64,000 nt of DNA from Annona cherimola (lineage: Eukaryota > Streptophyta > Magnoliopsida > Magnoliales > Annonaceae). The notes under the pieces were generated by a model. That model ran no database searches. It was not told the origin of the DNA and saw only the letters and a program-made list of their open reading frames with translations. Shown piece by piece: positions 12,801-24,058 of the stretch. The position numbers were made by a program, and so were the translations under genes. How positions within the stretch are numbered: position 1 is the stretch's first letter; the number at the start of each line of letters is the position of its first letter. The stretch is taken from assembly GCA_030490835.1 (NCBI GenBank), contig CM059973.1:81235221-81299220 (forward strand), read 5' to 3'.

Positions 12801-15800
12801 TAAAGAAAAGGCCACCACTAAGACGTGGAAAGGTCTCAAAACCCCTTTCTGTGCCTGATCATATTCCAAAGCCTCCATACGTGAATTCAGACTCATTACC
12901 GGAACTTTCTAAGGACCATCAAATACATGATTCTGAGGGCATTGCCTGCATGAGGGCTGCATGTGAGCTTGCTGCCCGTGTGTTGGACTATGCAGGAACA
13001 CTGGTTCGGGTAAGAACAATTGGAATGTTTGTGCAGTTCGCCAATTTTGTTTTCCTCATCTGTGCTAATTTCTGAAATAGACTGATTTTGACTTAATCTT
13101 TTCATTCTAATTTCGTAGTAAAAATTTGCAACCGTATCTTCCTAGAACATATGGTCTTGTTGCTATTTGGTTTATGTTCAAGTCTGTCCTGAGATAAGCA
13201 TCCATTGGACCATCCAGATTAGCACTCAAAATCAAAATCGTCTGAGGTGGCCCAAGGCCCAAGGCTCCTGGATGCTGGCTGGGTTTTGGCTGAATTTTTC
13301 GGCAAGGATGCAACTTTTGTAACTGGAGGTTGAAGCATGAGAGCAAATTATTTTGTACTTGTGGAACAATGTGTTAGATGGTAGGAATTTGAAATGGCCG
13401 TGAACTGTTTGAGAGTTTGAAATCTATAAAGGCAATGAGCAAAAATGTGGTGATCAATTAATCAACAACTATATCGTGAGCAACAAGAAGATTATCTCAA
13501 CTCGTAGAGAACGACTAGGAGCCAAAGTTGTTAATTAGCTACAGTATGCAGAAGTTGAGATTCTAGTAGGGTTTTATTGCACTAATCCCCTTTGAGGTCT
13601 TGATATGACTTATTCTTTTTTATGATTATTTACAATTTTGTTCTGTTATTATATAGTGTATGAGACTGCTTGAATATTTTGCCCCTTCCACAGATGCCTA
13701 CCTTCAATCAATATTTCCATTTGCGTTATGCAAAGAAGTTTGGAATTTTCTTGCCGCTAAAAAGAGTTGCATATGCTTACCCTTAGGTGCATTTTCATTC
13801 TAGAATCTCTCTGTTCCCAAATTGGAATTCTAGTCTTGTTGTATGAGGCATTCATGTTTGCTGAAGGTGGAAAATTCACCTTACTGATACTTTTTTCCTG
13901 CTGCTTTGGTAAATAATTTTGATATAGCTTTTTCTTGGCACTGCCAAACCTGTAAGTGCTGGCTTTAGGCGTCTTCTCATCATTTTGCTGCAGCAAGTCC
14001 ATAAAATGGCAGCCATCCTCTTTTCTTTTCTTTTCTTTTCTTTTAATGAAAAAATGACAGCCATTCTTAATCATTCTCCTATTTAGTCAGTAGAGGATGT
14101 TCAGCTAAATAAGGAAAGTCATGTCTTGAAATGATGGGGTCTAGCAGCCCACAAGAGAGACTTCTTTGGAAAGAGTTATCAGAGAAAGCTTAAGGAAACA
14201 CCTATTCTTGCTATTATTCTTACATTGCTTATATTCATCGGGGATGCTTTTATGAAACCCCTCTTCTATGAAAACCCATCCATTTTTAAAATCTTGATGG
14301 TTGATAAAAAAAAAATCCACTCCATCCATTGTATTTAGCATCATTTATAGTATCTTGGAAACCCTTTTATTTTTTTAATTTCACTGTATATGGGTCTCAT
14401 CTATAAATGTGTAAAATCAACGTAATAAAATGGTCCAATATTAAAATATCAAGTTTAAAGTAAAAGTCAGGTAAGAAAGTTAGATATGAGTGGTAAGTAA
14501 GAATAGTAAGTAAGAAAGTTAGCTAACATCTAAACCATCTAAAATATCAATAATATGTAAGATAAATGATCCTATAAAGTATTGTTACATTTTAGTACAT
14601 GTGTGAATGGATCTAAGCGTTTTTCATAATTTACACATGAATGCACCTATTTTTGAGCAAATGTGGCCTATCCACGTATTGGATTGGAATGAAACTTGGT
14701 CTCCTAGCTAAACAAATGATGTTAAATATAATGAATGGATTGGATTTTCCATCAAGGATCAATATTTCAAAATTAAAAGGGTTTCACGAAATCACTTCTA
14801 TAAAACCCGGTTTCATAGAACTATTCCCATATATTCATAAGCTTGTCCTTGCTCTTTCTAGTTTTGCATCCTAAATTCCTAATTGTTGCATTTTCTGATT
14901 TGCATGGTTCTGCCAGCCATCTGTAACTACAGACCAAATTGATAAAGCGGTGCATCAGATGATCATTGATGCTGGAGCCTATCCCTCACCTCTTGGTTAT
15001 GGGGGGTTTCCAAAAAGTGTATGCACATCAGTTAATGAGTGCATGTGTCATGGGATACCTGATACTCGTCAGTTGCAGGTTTATATCATGCACTTTGTTT
15101 TTGCAGATGCATGTTTGCAAATTTTTTTTTTTCCTGCTGTTGTTGAACGTTATATCTCATATTTTTCATCTTGGTGGGCTCTTCTTATGCAGAATGGCGA
15201 CATACTAAACATTGATGTAACTGTCTACTTGAATGTGCGTTCTCAAACTAGCTTCGTTCTTTCTTTTACTTTGCTTTTAGTTACAGAGACAAAACCTTCT
15301 TTCGGTATGTTTATATGATAATCTTCACTGTTCGACACACCACAAGCAAGTAATTAATTCATGGACCATAAAATCAAGAGGCTGATCTTCTAAGTCGTTT
15401 TGCTTTCGGTTCCTGTATGAACAAACTGTTTACATCAATGATGCACATAATGCATGGATAATTAGATATTTTTAATGATTTTATCCCTCTTTATGGATAC
15501 TTATTTTTGAGTATGGTTATTGCCTTACTGCCGCTCATTTTAACTGGAGTTTCATATTGCAATGTATTTGTCTCCACGGTAGTCCCATGTCAGTCTGGCT
15601 ATTTGGCTGTTTTGTTGACTACTTCAGTTAGGCAATCAACTGAGTTTGCTCAAGTTCAGAACGTGTTAGCCCTGATTGTTAATTCATCCTTAAAAATTTC
15701 TGGAGCCACAAGTGTGAAGCAATTTGGGTCCACCTGGTTGATGGGACTGTCGATGGCACATGTCAGTAATTGGACTAGATGTTATGCTGGTCGCTAGGTT

Positions 15801-18800
15801 TTTTGAGAAATTCTGTTTACTCAAGGGTTTACCAGAATCAGTAAGAGTATCATGTTGGAAAAACAAACTGACTGGATAGTCGACGTTTCCAAATCAGGAA
15901 TTGGAATAGACACTATGCTTGTCACTAGGTTTTTTGAGAATTTCTGTTCACTCAAGGGTCACCAGAAGCTCCATACAACTTGGCCGAACTGAGAAGGTCA
16001 TGCAGTTTGGTGAGTGCTGGTATTTTCCATAGTGCATGGTCAGGATCTATATGGATGGTTATCTTTATTGTAGATGCACTTCTGAATTTCCATTTTAATC
16101 TATCATGAGAGAACCTTGTAGTTGGGTTTCAAGGTTTTCTGGTTTAGTATTATGTTATTGTTATACACATTTTCAATGTTACTTTTATGGGTTGCACTTC
16201 TGTAAATAACTGGTCGTTTTACTTGAATATTTGTTTCTTTTCTTCTTTTTCTTCTAGGGTTACCATGGGGACACATCAAAAACATTTCTGTGTGGGGATG
16301 TTGATGAAGAAGCAGAGCGCCTTGTAAAGGTATCATAGTCATATTGCCTTTGAATAACTATTTCTCGTGTGCTAGGTTCAGAGGTGAAGCAGAATGGACT
16401 TAAATCTTTTCTGCTTGAAGATGAAGAATGAAAATGGATGGATACAAATCAAGCTTAATAAAAAATTAAATTAAATTAGAAAGGAGAAGGAATGCAAAAA
16501 TCTGGTCTACTGATTAGTGAAACGGCAGTCTGATGCTGCAAGATTGGATGATTCTGAAAATATTTCGCACAAAATTAACCTGAACTGCACATTTCAAATT
16601 TTCCTGTTTTATATTATTCCTGCAATGTTCCTTCAAACTAATTTAAGTTTACAGCTATGCATGCTTCATCCTGTCCTTCGATTCAATCTGTGTAGGTGTT
16701 TTGCAAGCCCCTTGGCGGAAAATTAAGTAAAAATGTGTTTTCATTCACTTTGCCTGTATCTTTACAGATAACTGAGGAGTGCTTGGAAAAGGCAATATCT
16801 ATTTGTGGAGATGGTGTTCTCTTTAAGAAAATTGGAAAAAAGATATGGTTTGTGGCTTTCCCGAGTTTCCACTCGAGCTTTCATGGAAATCTTATTTAAG
16901 GACAATATTTTGAACATGTTGTCAATACTCAATACTGCTGTTCAAGAGTAATTTTGGTTGGTTCCATTTGGTACTTTGAAGGGAGATTCTTGCATTTGTA
17001 GAATGGTGTTTTGTTATATTGAAAATTTCTCCATTAAGGGTGGTGTCTGATGCATGATTCCATGTCAGATTTTTATTGTTGCATCTTGTTTTTTCCCCAG
17101 TATGAATCCTTATCATCACCCACAGTTATCTCCTTCAAATTTCTTTTCAGGTTTTGGAACAGGAAAAAAAAAATGAGACTGGATGTGCATTTTGTAGACT
17201 TGCACTTGCATATATTTGTGATCATGCTGCATGAAGTATTACAGAAGAACAACTACCAAGACCACGTTCCTTTCCATAGAGAAATTTGCAGCATTTAATA
17301 AGTGTTTATATCACATTGTCACTCATGTCAATTTGAGGACTGAGGGACAGTATTTTCCTTGTGGACCGCTTACATTGAAGAAGTATGCGTTCCTGTAACA
17401 GGTTGTCCGAAAATTGAGTGGATAAAATGAATGTGACTGTTTGAAATGCAGAATGCAAAATTTTCAATGTATAATATTCATTTATGGCAAGTTTTTCTTC
17501 AAATCATGCTCCTGGTGATCAACAATATCTTTCTGTAAATTTTTTTATCATTAGCATCATAACCTTGCATTATCACCTTTAGTGTCAACCATAGTTTATG
17601 CTATGTTTATTGATGACATGTGAGTGTTCATTTTAGTGAATGGCCTCAATTATCTTCTAGTCTCATTCGTGTTCCAAGTCTGGTATGTAGCTCCTGACCA
17701 CCTAATTTGGCATCTTAGTGATCAAACTGCCTTCTGCAGTCATTCAGAACTCGAAATTATATTGAAATAGTTCTCTTGGTCTTATAGCTCCTTGTGTTGC
17801 TTTCTGGCAGTGATCATGCAGAAAGATATGGATACGGTGTAGTTGAGCGTTTTGTTGGTCATGGTGTCGGGAAAATCTTTCATTCTGAGCCTATTATAAT
17901 GCATACACGTGAGTGTCATCTTATTTCTCTTCATTGCAATTTTCTGGCTATACTGCTTTATCTTCTTTTTTCTAAGGTTTTGACTGGAATGAAAACCTCT
18001 TCTCTAAGTAAATTATATTTCATGTTTGGAAATGAGCCAATCATCGTGCCTTTCATTAAGGTTTTAACTGCAGTGAAAACTTGTCATGTGATCGTTTCAA
18101 GCCTCGAGTTGAGATGTCAAGGATAGGCACTTAAATATTGCTCATGCTGACGGGATCATGGATTTAAGGATGCTTGAAAGTGCAGTTGTTGTTTACATGG
18201 AAGATATTTCAAATATATAGGTAACCGGCAAGTTAGAAAGAAGAACATGGTCGGTCTTGGTTTCCTAAAGGAAGTTTGTCTTTTCAAGTGACTTGCATGC
18301 ACTTAATTTTTGATGAAGTAATACCAGTCTATCATGAGAAAATTTGGATATTAGGACTCAGATATGTCACTTTGCCTATTCTATCTACAGATAATCTGCT
18401 AAACTGAAGCTATATGGATCCATTATCTTTTACATTATATGAGGAAGAAACAACTTGGTGTTATGAAATTTCTTCTTTGTATTGTTGTGCTTGGCCGTCT
18501 TTGGGTTTATACTTCCTTTTTCTGTGTTCCCAACCTGTGGTTACTCTTGGTGCCTATAATATGCTGTCTTTTTTTTTTTTTTTCCTCTCTCCATTTCATA
18601 AGACAACATTTGAGCATCTTTAACCAAATAACACAAGTATAAATTTTTTTTTAAAAAAATTGCTTTTCTGTTGCAATTTTGTGTAGCTTTCCCATTAATG
18701 CTTTTGTATTGAATTGCATGACAGGTAATGATAGACCTGGGCGCATGGTCGAAGGTCAAACATTTACAATTGGTGAGAGCTCATATCATCTAACTAGAAA

Positions 18801-19074
18801 TCTCAGTTGTTTGGATTTTGTTTTTGAGTTGGTGATTTTGTTTGTAGACTGGTTTTTGGTACTTACTATGATTTGAGCAAGAGACACCCTAGTTCGCATT
18901 TTCTCTAACAAACCAAGCCAACCTGCAGAGCCCATCCTTACAATGGGAAGCATCGAATGCGTGGAATGGGATGACAAATGGACTACGCTTACTGATGATG
19001 GCGGCCTGGCTGCTCAGTTTGAACACACATTGCTAATTACAAGCACAGGCGCTGAGATTTTAACAAAGTACTGA
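9866..19074 (+). CDS. MAP1D: Organellar methionine aminopeptidase, type I (MAP1D-like), 10 exons
   Basis: It removes the initiator methionine from new proteins and is probably imported into plastids and/or mitochondria. Exons: 9866-10013, 10917-10995, 12772-13009, 14917-15078, 15193-15234, 16258-16329, 16768-16847, 17811-17908, 18725-18772, 18929-19074. All introns are GT...AG. They join to 1113 nt, 370 aa plus TGA. Residues 1-50 are Ser-rich and almost free of acidic residues, as in a transit peptide. The catalytic domain covers about 120-368. The five metal ligands of the family are present at D217, D228, H291, E323 and E354, spaced almost as in the E. coli enzyme, with H200 and H298 in CHGIPD and GHGVGKIFH. 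Two adjacent ATGs (9866, 9869) could start the protein. The family and its bacterial counterpart are known; the MAP1D rather than MAP1B/C label comes from motif resemblance and is less sure. Introns 2 and 3 contain transposons. Confidence 0.93.
9921..9947 (+). repeat. (TCT)n microsatellite inside the transit-peptide coding region
   Basis: A run of TCT/TTC triplets in exon 1 of the MAP1D-like gene encodes a run of eight serines. Slippage here would lengthen or shorten the presequence without breaking the frame. Confidence 0.8.
11095..11494. mobile_element. Foldback element, shared-core family (copy B), in MAP1D intron 2
   Basis: The ends GCCTGGGCTAAGTAATG and CATTACTTAGCCCAAG are inverted copies. 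The core is a palindrome with ATTTACCATTTTTGAAGA on the left and a matching reverse on the right (TCTCTAAAAATGGTAAA). An (AAAT)n run near 11410-11436 lies inside the right arm. It lies in intron 2 and does not touch the splice sites. Confidence 0.65.
12129..12732. mobile_element. Non-autonomous hAT element in MAP1D intron 2
   Basis: The 604-bp element is flanked by a perfect 8-bp target duplication, CTTATCCA, at 12121-12128 and 12733-12740. The left end is TAGGGGTGTTAATTGATTGG; the right end read in reverse is TAGATGTACTAAAGGATTGG. The 8-bp duplication and this end type are hAT hallmarks. It has no open frame for a transposase. The right end lies 40 bp upstream of exon 3, so it includes or displaces branch-point sequence of that intron. 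Confidence 0.8.
14239..14829. mobile_element. Mutator-like foldback element in MAP1D intron 3
   Basis: The 591-bp element is flanked by a perfect 9-bp duplication, TATATTCAT (14230-14238 and 14830-14838), the size typical of Mutator-like elements. The terminal inverted repeats run about 110 bp: the left starts CGGGGATGCTTTTATGAAACC and the right, in reverse, TGGGAATAGTTCTATGAAACC. Both then reach ATTGTATTTAGCATCATTT-like words. No transposase frame. The right end lies about 90 bp before exon 4. Confidence 0.85.
15770..15966 (+). repeat. Direct duplication inside MAP1D intron 5
   Basis: Two ~66-bp copies (about 15771-15837 and 15900-15966) share CTAGGTTTTTTGAGAA and CTCAAGGGT words at about 85-90% identity, with ~60 bp between them. 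This looks like a local duplication, with no sign of coding function. Confidence 0.65.
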
Positions 19075-19485
19075 TCTCAACAAAGGAAGTTTGCTCCAGT
19101 AAATGCTAGTGCTATTTGTTTCTTATTCTGCAATGTTTCTGTATCATTTCATGAGTCCTTCGCCCATGGAGGAGGGTTCTTGTGCATCTACCATGTAAAA
19201 TGCGAACATGTTCGTATCCCAGAAACTGTGCCGAGGGGGGAAAACAAGGGAAAACAGCAGAAAGCAAGGAAGAGGAAAGAAAGAAAAGTAAGGGAAACAT
19301 TAAATTGATATGTTTCATCTTAGAATGTGAAGGCAGTTTCTGTTGGATGATGGTGATCCATTCTTGACGCTGCAACAACCCAACTTACTCATACTCCATT
19401 AATACATTGAAAATGGGAAAGCAAATTTATTCTCTCTCTCATTTACTTGATAAGATAAACAGTATTGCAGAATGAACCTTATTCC

Positions 19486-19495
19486 GTAATAAAAT
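19486..19495 (+). terminator. Candidate polyadenylation signal of the MAP1D-like gene
   Basis: AATAAA at 19488-19493 lies about 415 nt after the stop codon and is the first canonical hexamer after the coding region. The exact 3' end is unknown. Confidence 0.4.
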
Positions 19496-19499
19496 GTAT

Positions 19500-20246
19500 A
19501 TACTTTGTTGTTATTCACTATTTTTCTATCAATATGGAAATATCATTTTGAGTATTGTTAACGCATTTTGTTGTGTCTCTGTTCCCCCATTGTTCGGCTG
19601 CAATAGAGAGGGCTTGAAGTTGATCTATCTCTGCTTTTTGCGTCCTAGATTAATCTTTCGAGATTCATTACCGGCCCTGACTAGGCATTACTTAATTTAG
19701 TAGGCGGCTAGGTAATTGGTATATTAATTAGCTTAGTAGACAGCTTTGGTGATTTGGCAAAGTGGTTCTTTGTGACCGGGGGCGTAGGTACGGTAGTTCA
19801 CGCCTTCAGCTGTATGCTAGCATGCCAAGCGTCAAACCTGAGAAGCGGAAGGGGAGTTTCTGTCTCTCGTTTATTGAGGGGCAGCTCATGTTTCTTATTT
19901 GTATTACGAGCGTCTTCTACTATTTTACGTTAAAAATCCACTGAGACTAAATGAAAAATGTACCAGATGAATTATAAATATATAATAATAGATGAAAACA
20001 ACAATGTGGTTATTTAAAAGTTTGCAAGCATTTGGATGGAATGAGAATTTAGAATGAAAGTGGATGGAGAATGGGAAAAAGTGTATTGAGATTGAGAAAA
20101 ATTATTTAGAAATGAAAGAATAAAGTATTTTTTGAACAAAAAATTATTTTTGAAAAATGGGAAATTTCATTTCGTCCGTAGTAGCTTATGAACAATCTGT
20201 TAACATGTCACATACCAATTTTGAATTAAATGGGCACATAAAAATT
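19500..20246. other. Intergenic, nothing recognised
   Basis: Contains no open frame with family motifs. The later part (19940-20246) is AT-rich and repeat-like. Confidence 0.4.
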
Positions 20247-21018
20247 GTTTGCGGAGTCCATATATGTATATATATATATATATAGGGAACGGATCTTGTG
20301 CAGTCCGCTGTAAAATGGACCCCACACATATTATATTGTAATGAAACTTTATACACTCATTTATCCATATATAAATCATACTTTAGACGGTTTAGATATT
20401 GAAAAAATCACTTTAAACTTGATATTTACATTAAATTATTTTATTACGTTGATTTTGCACCATCTTAAGATGGGGACTACACACATGTTGGATTTGGATG
20501 AAAATTAGTATGCTAATAAAGTGAACAATTCTAAATACAATGGGTGGGGTGGATTTTCAATTTATGATCAAGTGGGGCCCACAGTGCATGGACTGCACCG
20601 TGCAGTCGCATGCACTGGATTATTTCCCGTATATATATATATATAAGATCTGATCCTGTGCAGTCGGACTGCATCGTAATTACGGTGCAGTCGCTGTAAA
20701 ATGGACTCTACACATATTAGATTGTAATGAAACTTTATACACTCATTTATCTATATATGAATCATGTTTTAGACGGTTTAGATATTGAAAAAACCACTTT
20801 AAACTTGATATTTATATTAAACTATTTTATTACGTTGATTTTGCACCATTTTAAGATGGGGACTACAAACATGTTGGATTTGGATGAAAATTGGTATGTT
20901 AATAAAGTGAACAATTCTAAATACAATGGGTGGGGTGGATTTTCTATTTATGATCAAGTGGGGCCCACGGTGCATGGACTGCACCGTGCAGTTGCATGCA
21001 CTGGATGTTTGCAGAGTC
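20247..21018 (+). mobile_element. (TA)n-embedded dimer of a ~350-bp element
   Basis: Two tandem copies (about 20284-20629 and 20646-21006) are joined by (TA)n at 20630-20645, with another (TA)n at 20261-20283. The copies are more than 90% identical by eye, sharing TTTTAGACGGTTTAGATATTG-like and GTGGGGCCCAC words. The ends of a single unit are imperfectly inverted (ATCCTGTGCAGT at the start, ATCCAGTGCATGCA in reverse at the end). The whole locus lies between GTTTGCGGAGTC (20247-20258) and GTTTGCAGAGTC (21007-21018). The apparent 107-codon frame is shared by all copies and is not a gene. Confidence 0.75.
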
Positions 21019-21778
21019 GACCCTATCATCCTACCCTCGTGCAGCTTTAGGGGTAGATAGTTCTTTGATTTGACGTGGGTCGACGCTGAAACGTTTTTGC
21101 CCAGTGGGATCACAAGCGGCAAAGAGAGCTTTAAGCCTTGAATGCGCAATTGTAAGTGATACTTCTCCACCTACGTAGCTGTGCAGTTTGAGTCGTTGGA
21201 TCCAGTTTGGGATTGATTTTACCTTTATTTTATTTTCTAAATTTTTTTTCCTATCTTATTTTAGGTCATGTTAGTCGTAAACATAATCAATCTTATCTTT
21301 TTAAGATCGATTCAGTTCCGATTTCAAATTAGTCATTCACATTAGTTTTCATATTATATTCGAAAATCATAATTTTAGTATAAATTTTACTTAAAAACTT
21401 ATAATCAATATGATAACAGTGATATGTATCGCAAAAAATATATATGATAATGATATAGTTCTAAAATGCATTTATTAGATATACTAAATAATAGATAAAT
21501 TAAACAAGGTTCAATATTTTAAAATTATATTTTATATCTTTAAAAATATCATATATTTCATAAAAGAAATATTGAATATATATTAATAATTCATATATGT
21601 TTCGGGTAATTAAACCTTGGAACCTAACTTACTTTAATTACACAAGATATTTTTAATCTAGAATCTACCATACTCTGTGAGTAGAAAAACAGGAACCCAT
21701 TCTACCTATTTTGGGGAAACTACTTGAGTTGCACTCATAAGGCCGATCTCATCCATCCACAAATCATAACAATAAATA
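21019..21778. other. Intergenic, nothing recognised
   Basis: The first 150 bp are more GC-balanced; the rest is AT-rich with no bounded feature. Confidence 0.4.
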
Positions 21779-22160
21779 GGAATGATTCTGTTAGTTGAGG
21801 CTAAGCAATTGTCTCGCTTAGCTCACATCAAAAAAACTAATTTAAAAATACTTTTTTTCTTCTTACGCTTGTTTATCTAAGTGTGTTCAATATATAAATC
21901 AACTTTTATCATTTTTGGATGATTGTATATATTTTTAAAAGATTTTTAAACATAAGGGTATTTTAAACACAAATATAAAGATATTTAAAAACCTCAAAAA
22001 AATATATGCACATATCCAAAAATCGAAAAACTTGGTTTATATATTAAATACACTTAGATAAACAAATGTACGAAGAAAAAATAAAAATTATTTTTAAATA
22101 AATTTTTTAAGGTAGGCTAAGCGAAATATTTGCTCAGCCCAGATTAACAAAATCACTTCC
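21779..22160. mobile_element. Foldback element, shared-core family (copy C)
   Basis: The 382-bp element has terminal inverted repeats of about 45 bp, GGAATGATTCTGTTAG at the left and, in reverse, GGAAGTGATTTTGTTAA at the right, followed by GGCTAAGC-type words. The flanks CAATAAATA (21770-21778) and CAATAATAA (22161-22169) match at 7 of 9 positions, consistent with an aged 9-bp duplication. The palindromic core is shared with copies A, B, D, F and G. Confidence 0.7.
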
Positions 22161-23960
22161 CAATAATAAAAACCGCCAGCGGTTAGCATTTCTGAATAAT
22201 AGGCCCTGTCAACTATCACATACCTAGTATCACAAGCCCATCTAGCCTCTAGGTGCCAACGACTGCATAGGTCTTAATTATTATATATAATGTAATAAAA
22301 AAATGTTTTATAATATCAAAGCTTATTCTTTACCACCACCTCATAGTTGCTAATTGCTCCTCTTTTCTAATCTAGGCCATTCATTCCCGTGCAAGTCGCT
22401 AATGCATTGTTTCCAAATGAGTCCTTTTGATAATAGGAAAAGGAAAAGGGGGGATGAGAATATTTTTGACATATGTAACCGTGATATAATATAATAAGAG
22501 TAAAGTAAAAATAAATAAGATAATTATATAAACAAATGATTAGAATACTAAAGAATTTTTTTTTTAAAAAAAAAGTAGTACCATAGTCGTCGGATATTGA
22601 AGGGAGTATTTGGTAAACAATGTAGGTGGGACCTCCACCATTCAACTCTTCTCTTAAGTAATTTTTGAAAAATAATTTAACATCCCAGCTATCTAACTAC
22701 ACATTTTTACAGTTTATCACTTTCACAGCAACCGCAGGACCCTAAGTTTGAAGAGCACAAGGCTCTTTTCCTTGGATAGAGCACTTTTTTTCCAGAGAAT
22801 AAAACTTTTGAAATTGAATTTCTGTGGGATTTAATGAAAATCCAAAACCGTCTATAAATCAAATATAATGAACGTGTCTATAATCAGTTGTAATTAGCAT
22901 CTAGAAATAAAATCTATACTGTTACATGCGTGCGCACTGCTTTTTATAATGTTAAATATTCGTTCTTAAAATCAAATCCGTATATTGTGTTCAACACAAT
23001 AAAATATACTTATACGAAAAAATTAGGAAATATCATGTTCATGGAAATAATATCAATTCGAAAATTAATATTTTCTTAAAAACCCATTAAATAATTAAAA
23101 ATTGATTTTCTAGTATTAAATTATAAATAGAATGCGATTAACAATTTTGATATTAAAAATATATAATATATAATACAATTTTTTGAAGTGCTATACCATA
23201 AAGTATATGCTGATGAAGAAAATTGGAACGAAGGAAATCATTTAAGACATATTTGGCTTAACCGACCGAACATCATGTTTTTTTGTGATCTGTACCAACT
23301 GTTGGGATATAACTCGATATTAAAAAACCCCCCATTTCGAAGCAACGGCGTCTCGAGAATCTTAGACAGTATGAAAGTACTCAACAAATTCCACTTCTCA
23401 TGAGTTGGGTGACATGCGCGAATGCAAAGTTTGGTAGGATTTTGTGATCGTGTCAAAAAGGATAAATTTGAAATAAATAAGAGAATTGTAAGAGAAAACG
23501 AGTGGAGGATAAAGATAAAAATTGAACGAAAAAAATAGGATCACGGGGGAATGGGCAGGACATAAAATAAAAATTAAAAATCACGAAAAACGATGGACGT
23601 AGATTAACAAACGTGCCTTTGCTTTTTCCGTTGATTAGACTGTATCAATCATCGGTTTGTTGGGGAAATGACAGGCCGAAGCAACAACTGTTAATATTGC
23701 TGCCTCTTCCAGAATTACTTGAACGGTTCGGTCATCTAAGCTCGACCACAAACCCGACCAGCTGAGCTACCTCTCTTTTTATCCAGTGCACCCAAAATGG
23801 AAAAGGTAAAGATAGCCTTCCTGAAATGCAAAAAACCGCCATTGGACTCCATCAGTCACTGTAGATTTCAGACTTCATGGGTTGTTGGAGTCGGAAATCC
23901 GGATCGACTTCTACCTTCGTTTTACATCCTACAATATTATTCTAAGTCCACCTTCGGAAA
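22161..23960. other. Intergenic, nothing recognised
   Basis: No exon chain or bounded element. The last ~100 bp before 24059, with a (GA)n run at about 24010-24022 after an A-run, probably form the 3' untranslated region of the minus-strand AS1 gene. Confidence 0.4.
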
Positions 23961-24058
23961 TTAAAGCTTCTAAAAGAAACAAAACAAGGATAAGGAAAAA
24001 AAAAAAAAAGAGAGAGAGAGAGATGCAAAGCATCCCCACATCATCCCTTCCCCATATA

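Noticed and set aside
20727..21050. 107-codon frame with a near twin at 5739-6059, looking like a conserved small protein
   Set aside because: The similarity comes from both lying in copies of the same non-autonomous element. Other copies have stops and the protein shows no coding-type conservation, so DNA homology explains it.
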